From Halorientalis sp. (GTDB lineage: Archaea; Halobacteriota; Halobacteria; Halobacteriales; Haloarculaceae), in the NCBI RefSeq assembly GCF_028275115.1, contig NZ_JAQCNH010000052.1, forward strand, positions 1 to 47,825: a DNA stretch of 47,825 nucleotides, given 5' to 3'. Position numbers and translations under genes: made by a program. How positions within the stretch are numbered: position 1 is the stretch's first letter; every line of letters begins with the position of its first letter. The notes under the pieces were generated by a model. It saw only the letters and a list, made by a program, of their open reading frames with translations, did not search any database and was not told the origin of the DNA. Below, piece after piece: positions 18,427 through 24,981 of this stretch.

Positions 18427-18443
18427 CCTTGGTGTGTCCAAGG
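18427..18443 (-). promoter_or_regulatory. 17-base palindrome upstream of sufU, candidate operator
   Basis: CCTTGG-TGTGT-CCAAGG has perfect 6-base arms and a 5-base spacer, and ends 12 bases before the sufU ATG. Its place between the expected TATA region and the start codon is where a repressor would act. The regulator is not known; an iron- or redox-responsive protein would fit the target gene. Confidence 0.4.
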
Positions 18444-18728
18444 CAAAAGGCTTCCGAGCTACCTTTCTCGCGCCCGAGTTCGCGCGAACTGCTCGCAACA
18501 AACCAGTGAAAAAAAGCCGGTCGGGCGAAGCCAAGCGGTGAACCGCGCTCCCTCCGGTCGCGCGGATACACATACGACACCACATCGCGAACCGTCCGCT
18601 GAACGCAACCCCCGAGTCGACCGTCGCCTGCCAACCCCTCGACACCTGCTGGCTTCGCTCCGCCTCGCCAGTCCCGCCCTCGCACCGCGAACAGCCACGC
18701 GTAAACACCCGTAGGTCCACCTCATACC
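18444..18728. other. Gene-free gap between sufU and azlC
   Basis: Apart from promoter sequence for the divergent genes I see only an A-run (GTGAAAAAAAGCC near 18507) and GC-rich sequence with no protein-like frame and no tRNA. Confidence 0.4.
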
Positions 18729-19427
18729 ATGGACCGCGAAGATTTCGCTCGCGGCGTTCGCGAGGTCGCTCCGCTCCTGCTCGGTGTGGCACCGTTCGGC
18801 CTCGTCGCTGGCATCGCGGCTGCGAACGCCGGTCTCGACCTCACGCAGGCCGTCGGAATGTCGGTGATCGTCTTCGCTGGGGCCTCCCAGCTGGCCGCGC
18901 TGGACCTCATCGGCCGGGACGCACCGCTCTCGGTGGTCGTCCTCACCGCCGTCGTCATCAACCTCCGCATGCTGATGTACTCGGCCTCAATCGCCCCTCA
19001 CTTCCGGACGTTCGCCACCCGTCTCAAGGCCGGACTGGCCTACCTGCTGACCGACCAGGCGTACGCGCTCTCTATCGCCAGCTACCGTGGCGAGCGGTCG
19101 GTCGACCGGGCCGCATACTACATTGGGGTCGCCCTCACGCTGTGGGTCGTCTGGCAGGTCACGACTGCCGCTGGGGTCGTGCTGGGCACCGGCGTCCCCG
19201 ACGCCTGGGGCCTGGAGTTCGCCGTCCCGCTCGTCTTCCTCGCCCTGCTCGTCCCCGCCATGGAGGACGGCCCGACCACGGTCGCGGGCCTCGCGGGCGG
19301 CACCATCGCCGTCGCTGGTGCCGGCCTCCCGCTCAACCTCGGCCTGCTCGTCGGTGCGTCGGTCGGGATCGTCGCGGGACTGGTCGCGGAGCGACCCATG
19401 GAGGTGAACGCGACCGATGGCCACTAG
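18729..19427 (+). CDS. azlC: AzlC family branched-chain amino acid exporter, large subunit
   Basis: The 232-residue membrane protein matches AzlC: VAPLLLGVAPFGLVAG at the N-terminus, then VIVFAGASQLAALDL and INLRMLMYSASIAPH, all hallmark segments of this exporter family, followed by LLTDQAYALS. At least six hydrophobic segments can be seen. AzlC works with AzlD to export branched-chain amino acids or analogues. azlD overlaps its end by 11 bases, so the two are translationally coupled. The nearby liv importer moves the same class of compound in the other direction, but it is 15 kb away and probably independent. Confidence 0.9.
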   Translation: MDREDFARGVREVAPLLLGVAPFGLVAGIAAANAGLDLTQAVGMSVIVFAGASQLAALDLIGRDAPLSVVVLTAVVINLRMLMYSASIAPHFRTFATRLKAGLAYLLTDQAYALSIASYRGERSVDRAAYYIGVALTLWVVWQVTTAAGVVLGTGVPDAWGLEFAVPLVFLALLVPAMEDGPTTVAGLAGGTIAVAGAGLPLNLGLLVGASVGIVAGLVAERPMEVNATDGH

Positions 19428-19758
19428 CTACGCCGACCCGCTGGTGTGGGGCGTCATCCTCGTCATCGGCGTCCTGACCTACGCCATCCGCCTCTCATTT
19501 ATTGGGCTCTTCGGCTACCTCGACGAGATTCCGCCGCGGCTCGAACGCCCGCTCCGGTACGTCCCCGCGGCCGTCCTCGCGGCGCTGGTCCTGCCCGCGT
19601 TCGTCACGCTCAACGCCGGCGGGCTCGCGGTCGAAAAACTCGTCGCCGGCGGCCTCGCCGCCGTCGTGGCCTGGCGCACGGAGAACGTCTTCGCCACCAT
19701 GGCCGTCGGGATGGGGACGCTGTGGGTCGCCCGATTTCTCCTGTTGCCTGCGCTGTGA
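19417..19758 (+). CDS. azlD: AzlD family branched-chain amino acid exporter, small subunit
   Basis: The 113-residue partner of AzlC has three to four hydrophobic helices. The family pattern is clear: ILVIGVLTYAIRLSF, then RLERPLRYVPAAVLAALVLPAF and the closing MAVGMGTLWVARFLL. The ATG lies inside the end of azlC in another frame, giving an 11-base overlap. No other gene follows on this strand; the next gene is convergent, 22 bases away. Confidence 0.9.
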   Translation: MATSYADPLVWGVILVIGVLTYAIRLSFIGLFGYLDEIPPRLERPLRYVPAAVLAALVLPAFVTLNAGGLAVEKLVAGGLAAVVAWRTENVFATMAVGMGTLWVARFLLLPAL

Positions 19759-19780
19759 CGGGCCGCGAGGATGGCCGCAG

Positions 19781-20182
19781 TCACTCGACTAACCGCTCCC
19801 ACACCGATAGCCGTGTCATCAGCTCTGTGCGGTCGCTATCGTGGCGCTGCCGGACCGCTTCGACCCCCCACCCGTGATCCTCGACGGTCCCAATGGCTTC
19901 CCGAATCGGGTCTGCGAGCACTTCGAGCACCGCCTCGCGCTCGCCGGCCACCGCCGGTCCAGGTGTCGAGACGACCCACTCCCCCTCCGACTCGGACCAC
20001 GTCCACCGTGTCAGGTCCAGAACTGTCTCCGGCTGGTCCGCCGTGACCCGAAGATGTGCGCCCATGTGGACCACGATGGTTCCGGTCGTCCCGGATTCGA
20101 GGCGGTCGTACAGTGAGAGCAGTTCCAGAAGCGACGTCTCGAGCAGGTGGTCCGCGCTGTCGGGGATGGAGAACCGGACCAC
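19781..20182 (-). CDS. Haloarchaeal protein of unknown function downstream of sufS
   Basis: The 133-residue acidic soluble protein begins MVRFSIPDSADHLLETSLLE. A helix is followed by beta segments (TGTIVVHMGAHLRVTAD; EWVVSTPG) and a last helical part (REAVLEVLADPIREAIG). There is no signal peptide or membrane span. The GTG start at 20182 lies three bases after the stop of a 36-residue frame, which itself follows sufS by 14 bases, so all three may form one operon. A role linked to sulfur transfer is only guilt by association. No motif is recognised. Confidence 0.65.
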   Translation of the reverse strand: MVRFSIPDSADHLLETSLLELLSLYDRLESGTTGTIVVHMGAHLRVTADQPETVLDLTRWTWSESEGEWVVSTPGPAVAGEREAVLEVLADPIREAIGTVEDHGWGVEAVRQRHDSDRTELMTRLSVWERLVE

Positions 20183-20185
20183 CAG

Positions 20186-20296
20186 TCACTCGCGGTCGTA
20201 CACGACGGTAGAACAGAGTTCAGCGTCGTCCATCCAGTCGGGCGCGAAACACCGTCCCGACGCGGCCACCACTTCTGGGTCGTGCTGGGACGCCAT
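20186..20296 (-). CDS. 36-residue ORF between sufS and the next gene
   Basis: This short frame starts with ATG (MASQHDPEVVAASGRCFAPD), contains two cysteines (GRCF and ELCST) and ends VVYDRE before a TGA. It fits exactly between the sufS stop (14 bases upstream) and the GTG of the 133-residue gene (3 bases downstream), the packing expected of a real microprotein in an operon. Codon third positions are G/C-rich. The frame continues upstream into sufS in a shadow frame, so openness alone is weak evidence. The paired cysteines next to a cysteine desulfurase are suggestive but not proof of metal or sulfur binding. Confidence 0.5.
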   Translation of the reverse strand: MASQHDPEVVAASGRCFAPDWMDDAELCSTVVYDRE

Positions 20297-20310
20297 CTCT
20301 GCACCCGCGG

Positions 20311-21552
20311 TCAGGCGAACAGTTCGCGGGCGTCTTCGAGTGACTCGACGAGCTTGTCCACTTCCTCCCGCGTGTTGTAGATGTAGAACGAGGCGCGTGC
20401 GGACGCCGGAGCGCCGAGTTTGTCGTGCAGCGGCTGGGTGCAGTGGTCGCCGGCCCGAACGGCGACGGCGAACTCGTTGAGAATTTCCGAGGTGTCGTGG
20501 GCGTGGACGGCACCGAGGTTGAACGCGACGAGACCACCGCGGTCGTCGCCGGGCGGGCCGTAAATATCGATATCCTCGAACTCCGAGAGTCGGTCGTAGG
20601 CGTACTCGGCCAACTGTTCCTCGTGGGCCTGGATGCGCTCCATCCCGATGTCCTCTATGTAGTCGATGGCCTCGGCCAGCGCGATTCCCTGACAGATGTT
20701 TGGCGTGCCGGCCTCGAACTTCCAGGGGAGTTCGTTCCAGGTGGCGTCGTCGAAGGTAACCTTCCGGATCATGTCGCCGCCGTAGAGGTACGGCTGCATC
20801 GCGTCCAGAATGTGCTCTTTCCCGTAGAGGACGCCGATCCCGGTTGGACCACACATCTTGTGGCCGGAAAACGCCAAAAAGTCGGCGTCGATCGCCTCGA
20901 CGTCGACCGGCCGGTTGGGCACCGACTGGGCACCGTCGACGAAGATGTAGGCGTCGTGGTCGTGGGCGATGTCGGCGAGAGTCGAGACCGGGTTGACCGT
21001 TCCCAGTGCGTTCGAGATGTGGACGACGCTGACCATCTGCGTGTCCTCGGTGATCAGCTCACGGGCGTGGTCCATATCGAGGTACCCCTCGTCGTCGATG
21101 CGAATGTACTTGACTGTCGCCCCGGTTCGCTTGGCCACCTGCTGCCACGTGACCAGCGAGGCGTGGTGCTCCATCTCCGTGAGCACCACCTCGTCGCCAG
21201 GCCCCAACTCCGAGAGTCCCCAGGCGTAGGCGACGAGATTCATCGACTCGGTGGTGTTCTTCGTAAACACGATCTCCTCGCGGCCGGCCGCACCGATGAA
21301 CTCCGCCACGCGGTCGTGAGCCCCCTCGTAGGCGATAGAGGCCTCCTGTGAGAGCTGATGGAGCCCGCGGTGGACGTTCGAGTTGTACCGGCGGTAGTAG
21401 TCGGCGATGGCATCGACGACCGGTTCCGGCGTCTGGCTGGTCGCTGCGTTGTCGAGGTACACCAGCTGTGTCCCGTCGACCTCCCGCTCTAGGATCGGGA
21501 AGTCTTCGCGGATCCGGTCCACGGAAAGCGGCGCTGATTCAGTGGTTCCCAT
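20311..21552 (-). CDS. sufS: Cysteine desulfurase, SufS type
   Basis: The 413-residue class V PLP enzyme removes sulfur from cysteine and passes it to SufU or the SufBCD complex. The start RIREDFPILEREV and YLDNAATSQTP match SufS. FTKNTTESMNLVA, VEMEHHASLV-like TEMEHHASLVTW (the cofactor-stacking His) and SGHKMCGPTG with the PLP lysine are all present. The catalytic Cys is in RAGDHCTQP, where most SufS proteins have RxGHHCAQP; the His-to-Asp change is within the first His of the pair. It stops 14 bases before a 36-residue ORF. The ATG at 21552 was chosen over a TTG two codons upstream. Confidence 0.94.
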   Translation of the reverse strand: MGTTESAPLSVDRIREDFPILEREVDGTQLVYLDNAATSQTPEPVVDAIADYYRRYNSNVHRGLHQLSQEASIAYEGAHDRVAEFIGAAGREEIVFTKNTTESMNLVAYAWGLSELGPGDEVVLTEMEHHASLVTWQQVAKRTGATVKYIRIDDEGYLDMDHARELITEDTQMVSVVHISNALGTVNPVSTLADIAHDHDAYIFVDGAQSVPNRPVDVEAIDADFLAFSGHKMCGPTGIGVLYGKEHILDAMQPYLYGGDMIRKVTFDDATWNELPWKFEAGTPNICQGIALAEAIDYIEDIGMERIQAHEEQLAEYAYDRLSEFEDIDIYGPPGDDRGGLVAFNLGAVHAHDTSEILNEFAVAVRAGDHCTQPLHDKLGAPASARASFYIYNTREEVDKLVESLEDARELFA

Positions 21553-21620
21553 TACCAATATCGAAGGGTTCCGTGCCCAACACTCCTTCGGTCTTGCCGG
21601 GTACTGCTAGCTGCTGGCGG

Positions 21621-21941
21621 TTACGTCTGTGACCGCTCGCGCTCGAACGCCTCGATAGTGCCCGTTACTCCTCCGGCAACGGTGTGCGTGCCGTCCTCAA
21701 TGTGGACCCGCGTGGTTTCGCCGGTGGCCGAGACCGTCCCGCCTGCTCGGGCTGCGGGAACACCGGTACTCTCGCTTCGCTCGACCCCGGCGCCCGGGTT
21801 CGCAGGGCTCGTCCGGACCTCCCAAGCCAGCCTCAGGCCCGACGACCCCGGCTCGGTGGCCCGGACGGCGACCTCGACCCCGCTGCTGTCGTGAATCCGA
21901 ACTCGCTCACGGGTGAGAGGCGACCGTCCGCGCTCACCCGG
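21621..21941 (-). pseudogene. Coding-like frame without a usable start codon
   Basis: Between the TGA at 21944-21942 and the TAA at 21623-21621 the minus strand has a 106-codon open frame with strong haloarchaeal coding bias and protein-like content: RERVRIHDSSGVEVAVRATE, GLRLAWEVRT, then TTRVHIEDGTHTVAGG and TIEAFERERSQT at the end. No ATG, GTG or TTG occurs in frame before the conserved-looking part. GTG codons exist just upstream in a neighbouring frame. The 5' end has probably been damaged by an indel, or the sequence holds an error. It lies between the enolase-superfamily gene and sufS, all leftward. Confidence 0.5.
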
Positions 21942-23031
21942 TCAGCAGCGACTCGTCGATTTCAACGCCGAGGCCGGGACCTTCGGGTGGGGTGACCACG
22001 CCGTCCTCGTGGTCGACGGTCTCTTCGAGCAGGAAATCACGCACGTCGGGCGTCCACGGCGGTTCCATGGGGAACTCACACCACGGCGAGTCGTTGGCGG
22101 CCATGACGTGAAGATTGGCGACGAACCCGACCCCGTTGGTCCAGGTGTGGGGTACGTACTCGAGACCGTGCTGGCGCGCCATCGCGGCCACCTCGTCGGC
22201 GCGTTTGATTCCCGTCGCCAGCGCGGCGTCCGGCTGTAACACGTCGAGCGACCCCTGCTTTACGAACTCCCGGAAGTGGTGGATACCGTCGTTGAATTCC
22301 CCGCCGGCGATGGGCACGTCGACCGCATCGCGCAGGCGGGCGTACTGTTCGTAATCGTGCCGTGGAAGCGGTTCTTCGAGCCAGCGGACACCGCCCACGT
22401 CCTCCAGCCCGCGGGCGAATTCGAGGGCCTCCCGGAACGACCACTGGCGTTCGTCTTCCACCACCCGCACCGCCCACCCCTTGTTCGCGTCGACCATCAG
22501 CGGCAGGTCGGGGTACGCGTCCCGCACTGCCCGGACGATGTCGATGTGATCCGGCTCGGTTACGCGGAGTTTGACCGCGTCGACGCCCGCCTCGGTCACA
22601 TCCGCGACGTAGTCGATACGCTCCTCGGCCGGCAGCAGTTCGCCCGTCGACGCGTAGACGGGAATCTCGCTGGTCGACCCCCCGAGCAGTTCGTAGACCG
22701 GTTTCCCCGCGTTCTTTCCGATGAGGTCCCACATGGCGATCTCGACGCCCCACGGCCGCGGGCCGACGAGGTTGATGCTGTCGAGCTTTCGCAAGACCCC
22801 CTCCACGTCGTGGGGGTCCTCGCCGAGCAAAAAGTACGACAGTGGGTCCGAGAAGTCCATGCCGCCGGCGAAACTCGGCATCGCACCGTACCCGGTGTGG
22901 CCGGTGTCGGTACGAATCGCGAACAACTCCACCTCGTGGGTGCCCTGCGGGTAGCCGGGAATCCACGTCGGTTCGAAACTCCCCTCTGCTTGGTGTTCCA
23001 AGTGATACTGGTCGACGCCTGTGATCTGCAT
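21934..23031 (-). CDS. Mandelate racemase/muconate lactonising-type enolase-superfamily enzyme
   Basis: The 365-residue protein has the capping-domain start and then the barrel motifs of the family: VKLRV in the position of the KxK/KxR base, MVDANKGW (first metal Asp), WLEEPLPRHD (second ligand Glu) and IAGGEFNDG (third ligand Glu), followed by QPDAALATG and PHTWTNG. A His in PHTW is the general base seen in mandelate racemase-type sugar-acid dehydratases, so an acid-sugar dehydratase or racemase is more likely than a dipeptide epimerase, which has lysine on both sides. The substrate cannot be named. No sugar-catabolic gene is adjacent. The ATG at 23031 starts MQITGVDQYHLEH. Confidence 0.85.
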   Translation of the reverse strand: MQITGVDQYHLEHQAEGSFEPTWIPGYPQGTHEVELFAIRTDTGHTGYGAMPSFAGGMDFSDPLSYFLLGEDPHDVEGVLRKLDSINLVGPRPWGVEIAMWDLIGKNAGKPVYELLGGSTSEIPVYASTGELLPAEERIDYVADVTEAGVDAVKLRVTEPDHIDIVRAVRDAYPDLPLMVDANKGWAVRVVEDERQWSFREALEFARGLEDVGGVRWLEEPLPRHDYEQYARLRDAVDVPIAGGEFNDGIHHFREFVKQGSLDVLQPDAALATGIKRADEVAAMARQHGLEYVPHTWTNGVGFVANLHVMAANDSPWCEFPMEPPWTPDVRDFLLEETVDHEDGVVTPPEGPGLGVEIDESLLTG

Positions 23032-23149
23032 GGAAACGGAGGGTGTCGGCGGATACAAAAGCGTTCAGCCGGAGCGATGGGGGAGAGGTGTGGACGACGA
23101 GCGGCAATCACCTAATCCGAGTCCGAGACCCCACCCTCAAGAAGTCGTT

Positions 23150-23293
23150 CGAGAATCGAAGATTCTCGTGGTCCCGAAAATCGGAGACTTTCGGACGACG
23201 CCGGGCTTCCGGCCCCGGCGGAAGCACGAGCGAGCAGGGTGGGGAGGACAGCGCGGAACGAAGTTCCGCGGGCCGTGCGAACGGCAAAGCCGT
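23150..23293 (+). repeat. Cluster of five short hairpins, most with trinucleotide loops
   Basis: Perfect or near-perfect inverted repeats follow one another: 23150-23168 (CGAGAATC, loop GAA), 23171-23188 (GTC-CCGA, loop AAA, one bulge), 23205-23225 (GCTTCCG, 7-base loop), 23252-23270 (CGCGGAAC, loop GAA) and 23281-23293 (ACGGC, loop AAA). They occupy much of the 5' flank of the TnpB remnant. Confidence 0.7.
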
Positions 23294-23355
23294 GAGCAGA
23301 AGCCGACTCGGTCGCAACCAGCCGCCAGACTGTTGCCTGCTCACTCTCAAACAGG

Positions 23356-23472
23356 CACCATCTCTGGGCGTTCCGTCGCCCCTACGAGTACGTCGCATAC
23401 AAAGCCAGCGAGCAGGGCATCGAAGCCGTCGAAGTAGACCCACGGAACACGTCAAAGCGGTGTTCGACCTGT
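23356..23472 (+). mobile_element. tnpB: Fossil of an IS200/IS605-family TnpB (OrfB) transposase
   Basis: This stretch, without a start codon, translates to [20 protein letters not shown] followed by [18 protein letters not shown]. It matches the C-terminal part of TnpB: the WxFxRLYEYVEYKA segment, the V-x-P-x-T/N-TS-x-RC motif, and the first CxxC of the zinc finger. The protein match stops at the second Cys and runs into the 3' end of the convergent DUF424 gene. Everything N-terminal, including the first two RuvC-like motifs, is missing. TnpB is an RNA-guided nuclease; this fragment of about 39 codons is dead. The matching TnpA is not in the window. Confidence 0.8.
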
Positions 23473-23477
23473 TGGGT

Positions 23478-23768
23478 TTACATCTGCAACAGCTGGGCGT
23501 GGCGCGTCTCCTCGATGTCGAGGACGTTCCCCTCCTCGACGAAGCCGTGTTCGATAGCGACTTCTACTGCACGGGTGCCGACGATGTTGGCGACGGCACA
23601 GCGAGCGAGGCTGTCGACGACGGCGTCCTCGTCGACCGCCTCGCCGTCGTAGAAATCCGTATCGACGGTGAGCGACACTTGGCCGTTCTCGAAGGTCTCC
23701 CCGAGTACGTCGGGGTCACAGACCGACACGAGCAGTCCTTCGTCTGTCTCCCGCTCGTTGAGAATCAT
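23478..23768 (-). CDS. DUF424 family protein
   Basis: The 96-residue protein matches the archaeal DUF424 family: [20 protein letters not shown], then [21 protein letters not shown] and [20 protein letters not shown]. It is a small alpha/beta protein with no signal sequence. Its function is unknown, although the family is widespread in archaea and often lies near translation genes. The ATG overlaps the TGA of the upstream TPR gene by four bases (ATGA), so the two are coupled. The stop lies six bases past the end of the TnpB remnant, so the transposon fossil was deposited just beyond its 3' end. Confidence 0.85.
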   Translation of the reverse strand: MILNERETDEGLLVSVCDPDVLGETFENGQVSLTVDTDFYDGEAVDEDAVVDSLARCAVANIVGTRAVEVAIEHGFVEEGNVLDIEETRHAQLLQM

Positions 23769-24523
23769 TCTTCGAGTTGCTGTTGTTGTTGCTCCTGGAC
23801 GAGGTCCGCCTCGGCGTTTTCACGCATCTCCTCCGCTTCCTCGGCGACTTCCTCGGCTCTGTCGAACTCGCCCATCTCCTCGAGTGCGCGAGCTTTCTCC
23901 TCCAGAATCCGGGTGTTGCGATGGCCCAGCCGGATCGCGTTGTCGAAGGCGTTCAGGGCGTCCTCGGCGAGGCCTCGTTCCAGCATAAAGAAACCGCGGT
24001 TGTACCAGGCTTCGGCGAAGCGCTCGTCGATCTCGACGGCGCGTTCGGCGTGTTCGAGCGCCTCCTCGGAGCGGCCGAACTCCCAGAGCGCGTATGCGAG
24101 GTTCGTCTCGGCGGTGGCGGCGTGTTCACCCGACTCGTCGATATCGATGGCCTCCCGGTACGCGCCGATGGCCATGTCGTACTCCTCGAGTTGTGCGTGG
24201 GCCGCACCTTTGTTGACCCAGGCCTCCTGTTCGATACGGTCGTCCTCGGCGAACTGTGCGACCCGCTCGAAGGCGTCGGTAGCCTGCTCGAAGCGGTTGA
24301 TCTGCATGTACGACAGCGCCACGTCGAGTAACCGCTCGGTGTCGACCGCCTCCGTCGCGAGGCTGCGCTCGTCGAGCATGTCGGTGAGCGCCCGGGAGTC
24401 GATTGGATCGACCTTGTCCGGGTCGACGTCGAGTTCCGGCGGGTCGAGGTCGAACTCGTCGTACGGGTCCGAGAACCCCTGCCCCTCCGAGAACTCGTAG
24501 TCGTCGGGCTCTCTGTCTGTCAT
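23765..24523 (-). CDS. Tetratricopeptide-repeat protein
   Basis: A 252-residue acidic protein. The first 60 residues are disordered and Asp/Glu/Pro-rich. From about residue 65 it has four to five 34-residue TPR units with the A/G/Y-rich pattern: DVALSYMQINRFEQATDAFERV, AWVNKGAAHAQLEEYDMAIG, TAETNLAYALWEFGRSEEAL, AWYNRGFFMLERGLAEDALN and ILEEKARALEEMGEFDRAE. It ends in a Gln tract ([10 protein letters not shown]). TPRs act as protein-binding scaffolds; the partner is unknown. It overlaps the DUF424 start by four bases. The ATG at 24523 was chosen because upstream codons lack protein-like sequence. Confidence 0.88.
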   Translation of the reverse strand: MTDREPDDYEFSEGQGFSDPYDEFDLDPPELDVDPDKVDPIDSRALTDMLDERSLATEAVDTERLLDVALSYMQINRFEQATDAFERVAQFAEDDRIEQEAWVNKGAAHAQLEEYDMAIGAYREAIDIDESGEHAATAETNLAYALWEFGRSEEALEHAERAVEIDERFAEAWYNRGFFMLERGLAEDALNAFDNAIRLGHRNTRILEEKARALEEMGEFDRAEEVAEEAEEMRENAEADLVQEQQQQQLEE

Positions 24524-24576
24524 ACCAGTGAGTTGGACGGGCAGGCGGTTAAGAGCTACGTCCCGCCCGGACATCC

Positions 24577-24981
24577 GTGCCCGCCACCCCTACGTGGACT
24601 CGACGAGACGCCGTGCTCGTCTTCTTTGGAACGGTCTACGGCCTGCTCGCGGGTGCCGGCTTGGGAGCGAACGAACCGCCGCTCGTCCCCGCACTGGCAA
24701 CCGGTCTGGCGTTTCCGCTCGTCACCGCCGCCGTGATCCGGCGACTCCGGACCGGTCGGTTCGACGAGTGGGTTGCAGAGACACGGCGCGGACGCGACGC
24801 GATTCTCGCCTTCGCAGCGGCCCTGCTCGTCTGCCGGTCCGCGTCGGTGTGGCACCGCAGGGCGTCCAAGACGGGTTCGAGTGGTGGCTGGCCGGCACCC
24901 GGTCTCGTCGCGCCCGGACTCGGGCGGGCGACACACCGGGCTGTCAGTGGGCGACCCGCGGGCGGGGCGTCGGAAGGCTAG
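24577..24981 (+). CDS. Small membrane protein, C-terminal third probably frameshifted
   Basis: As read, this is a 134-residue protein from a GTG start. Residues 10-60 hold two hydrophobic helices (AVLVFFGTVYGLLAGAGLG; LVPALATGLAFPLVTAAVI), a polar loop (RTGRFDEWVAETRRGRDA) and the start of a third helix (ILAFAAALLV). After about residue 87 it turns into an Arg/Ser/Gly-rich tail. In another frame the same DNA reads VGVAPQGVQDGFEWWLAGTR, which looks far more like a haloarchaeal membrane protein, and near the end a third frame reads GLSVGDPRAGRR. One or more indels are likely. Its TAG forms a CTAG shared with the convergent agmatinase-family gene. Confidence 0.5.
   Translation: MPATPTWTRRDAVLVFFGTVYGLLAGAGLGANEPPLVPALATGLAFPLVTAAVIRRLRTGRFDEWVAETRRGRDAILAFAAALLVCRSASVWHRRASKTGSSGGWPAPGLVAPGLGRATHRAVSGRPAGGASEG

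Noticed and set aside
18444..18728. Hidden small RNA or tRNA between sufU and azlC
   Set aside because: No T-arm consensus, no terminator-like T-run in a consistent place, and no compact fold seen.
23150..23293. CRISPR-like repeats
   Set aside because: The hairpins differ from one another in arm sequence and are not separated by spacers of constant length.
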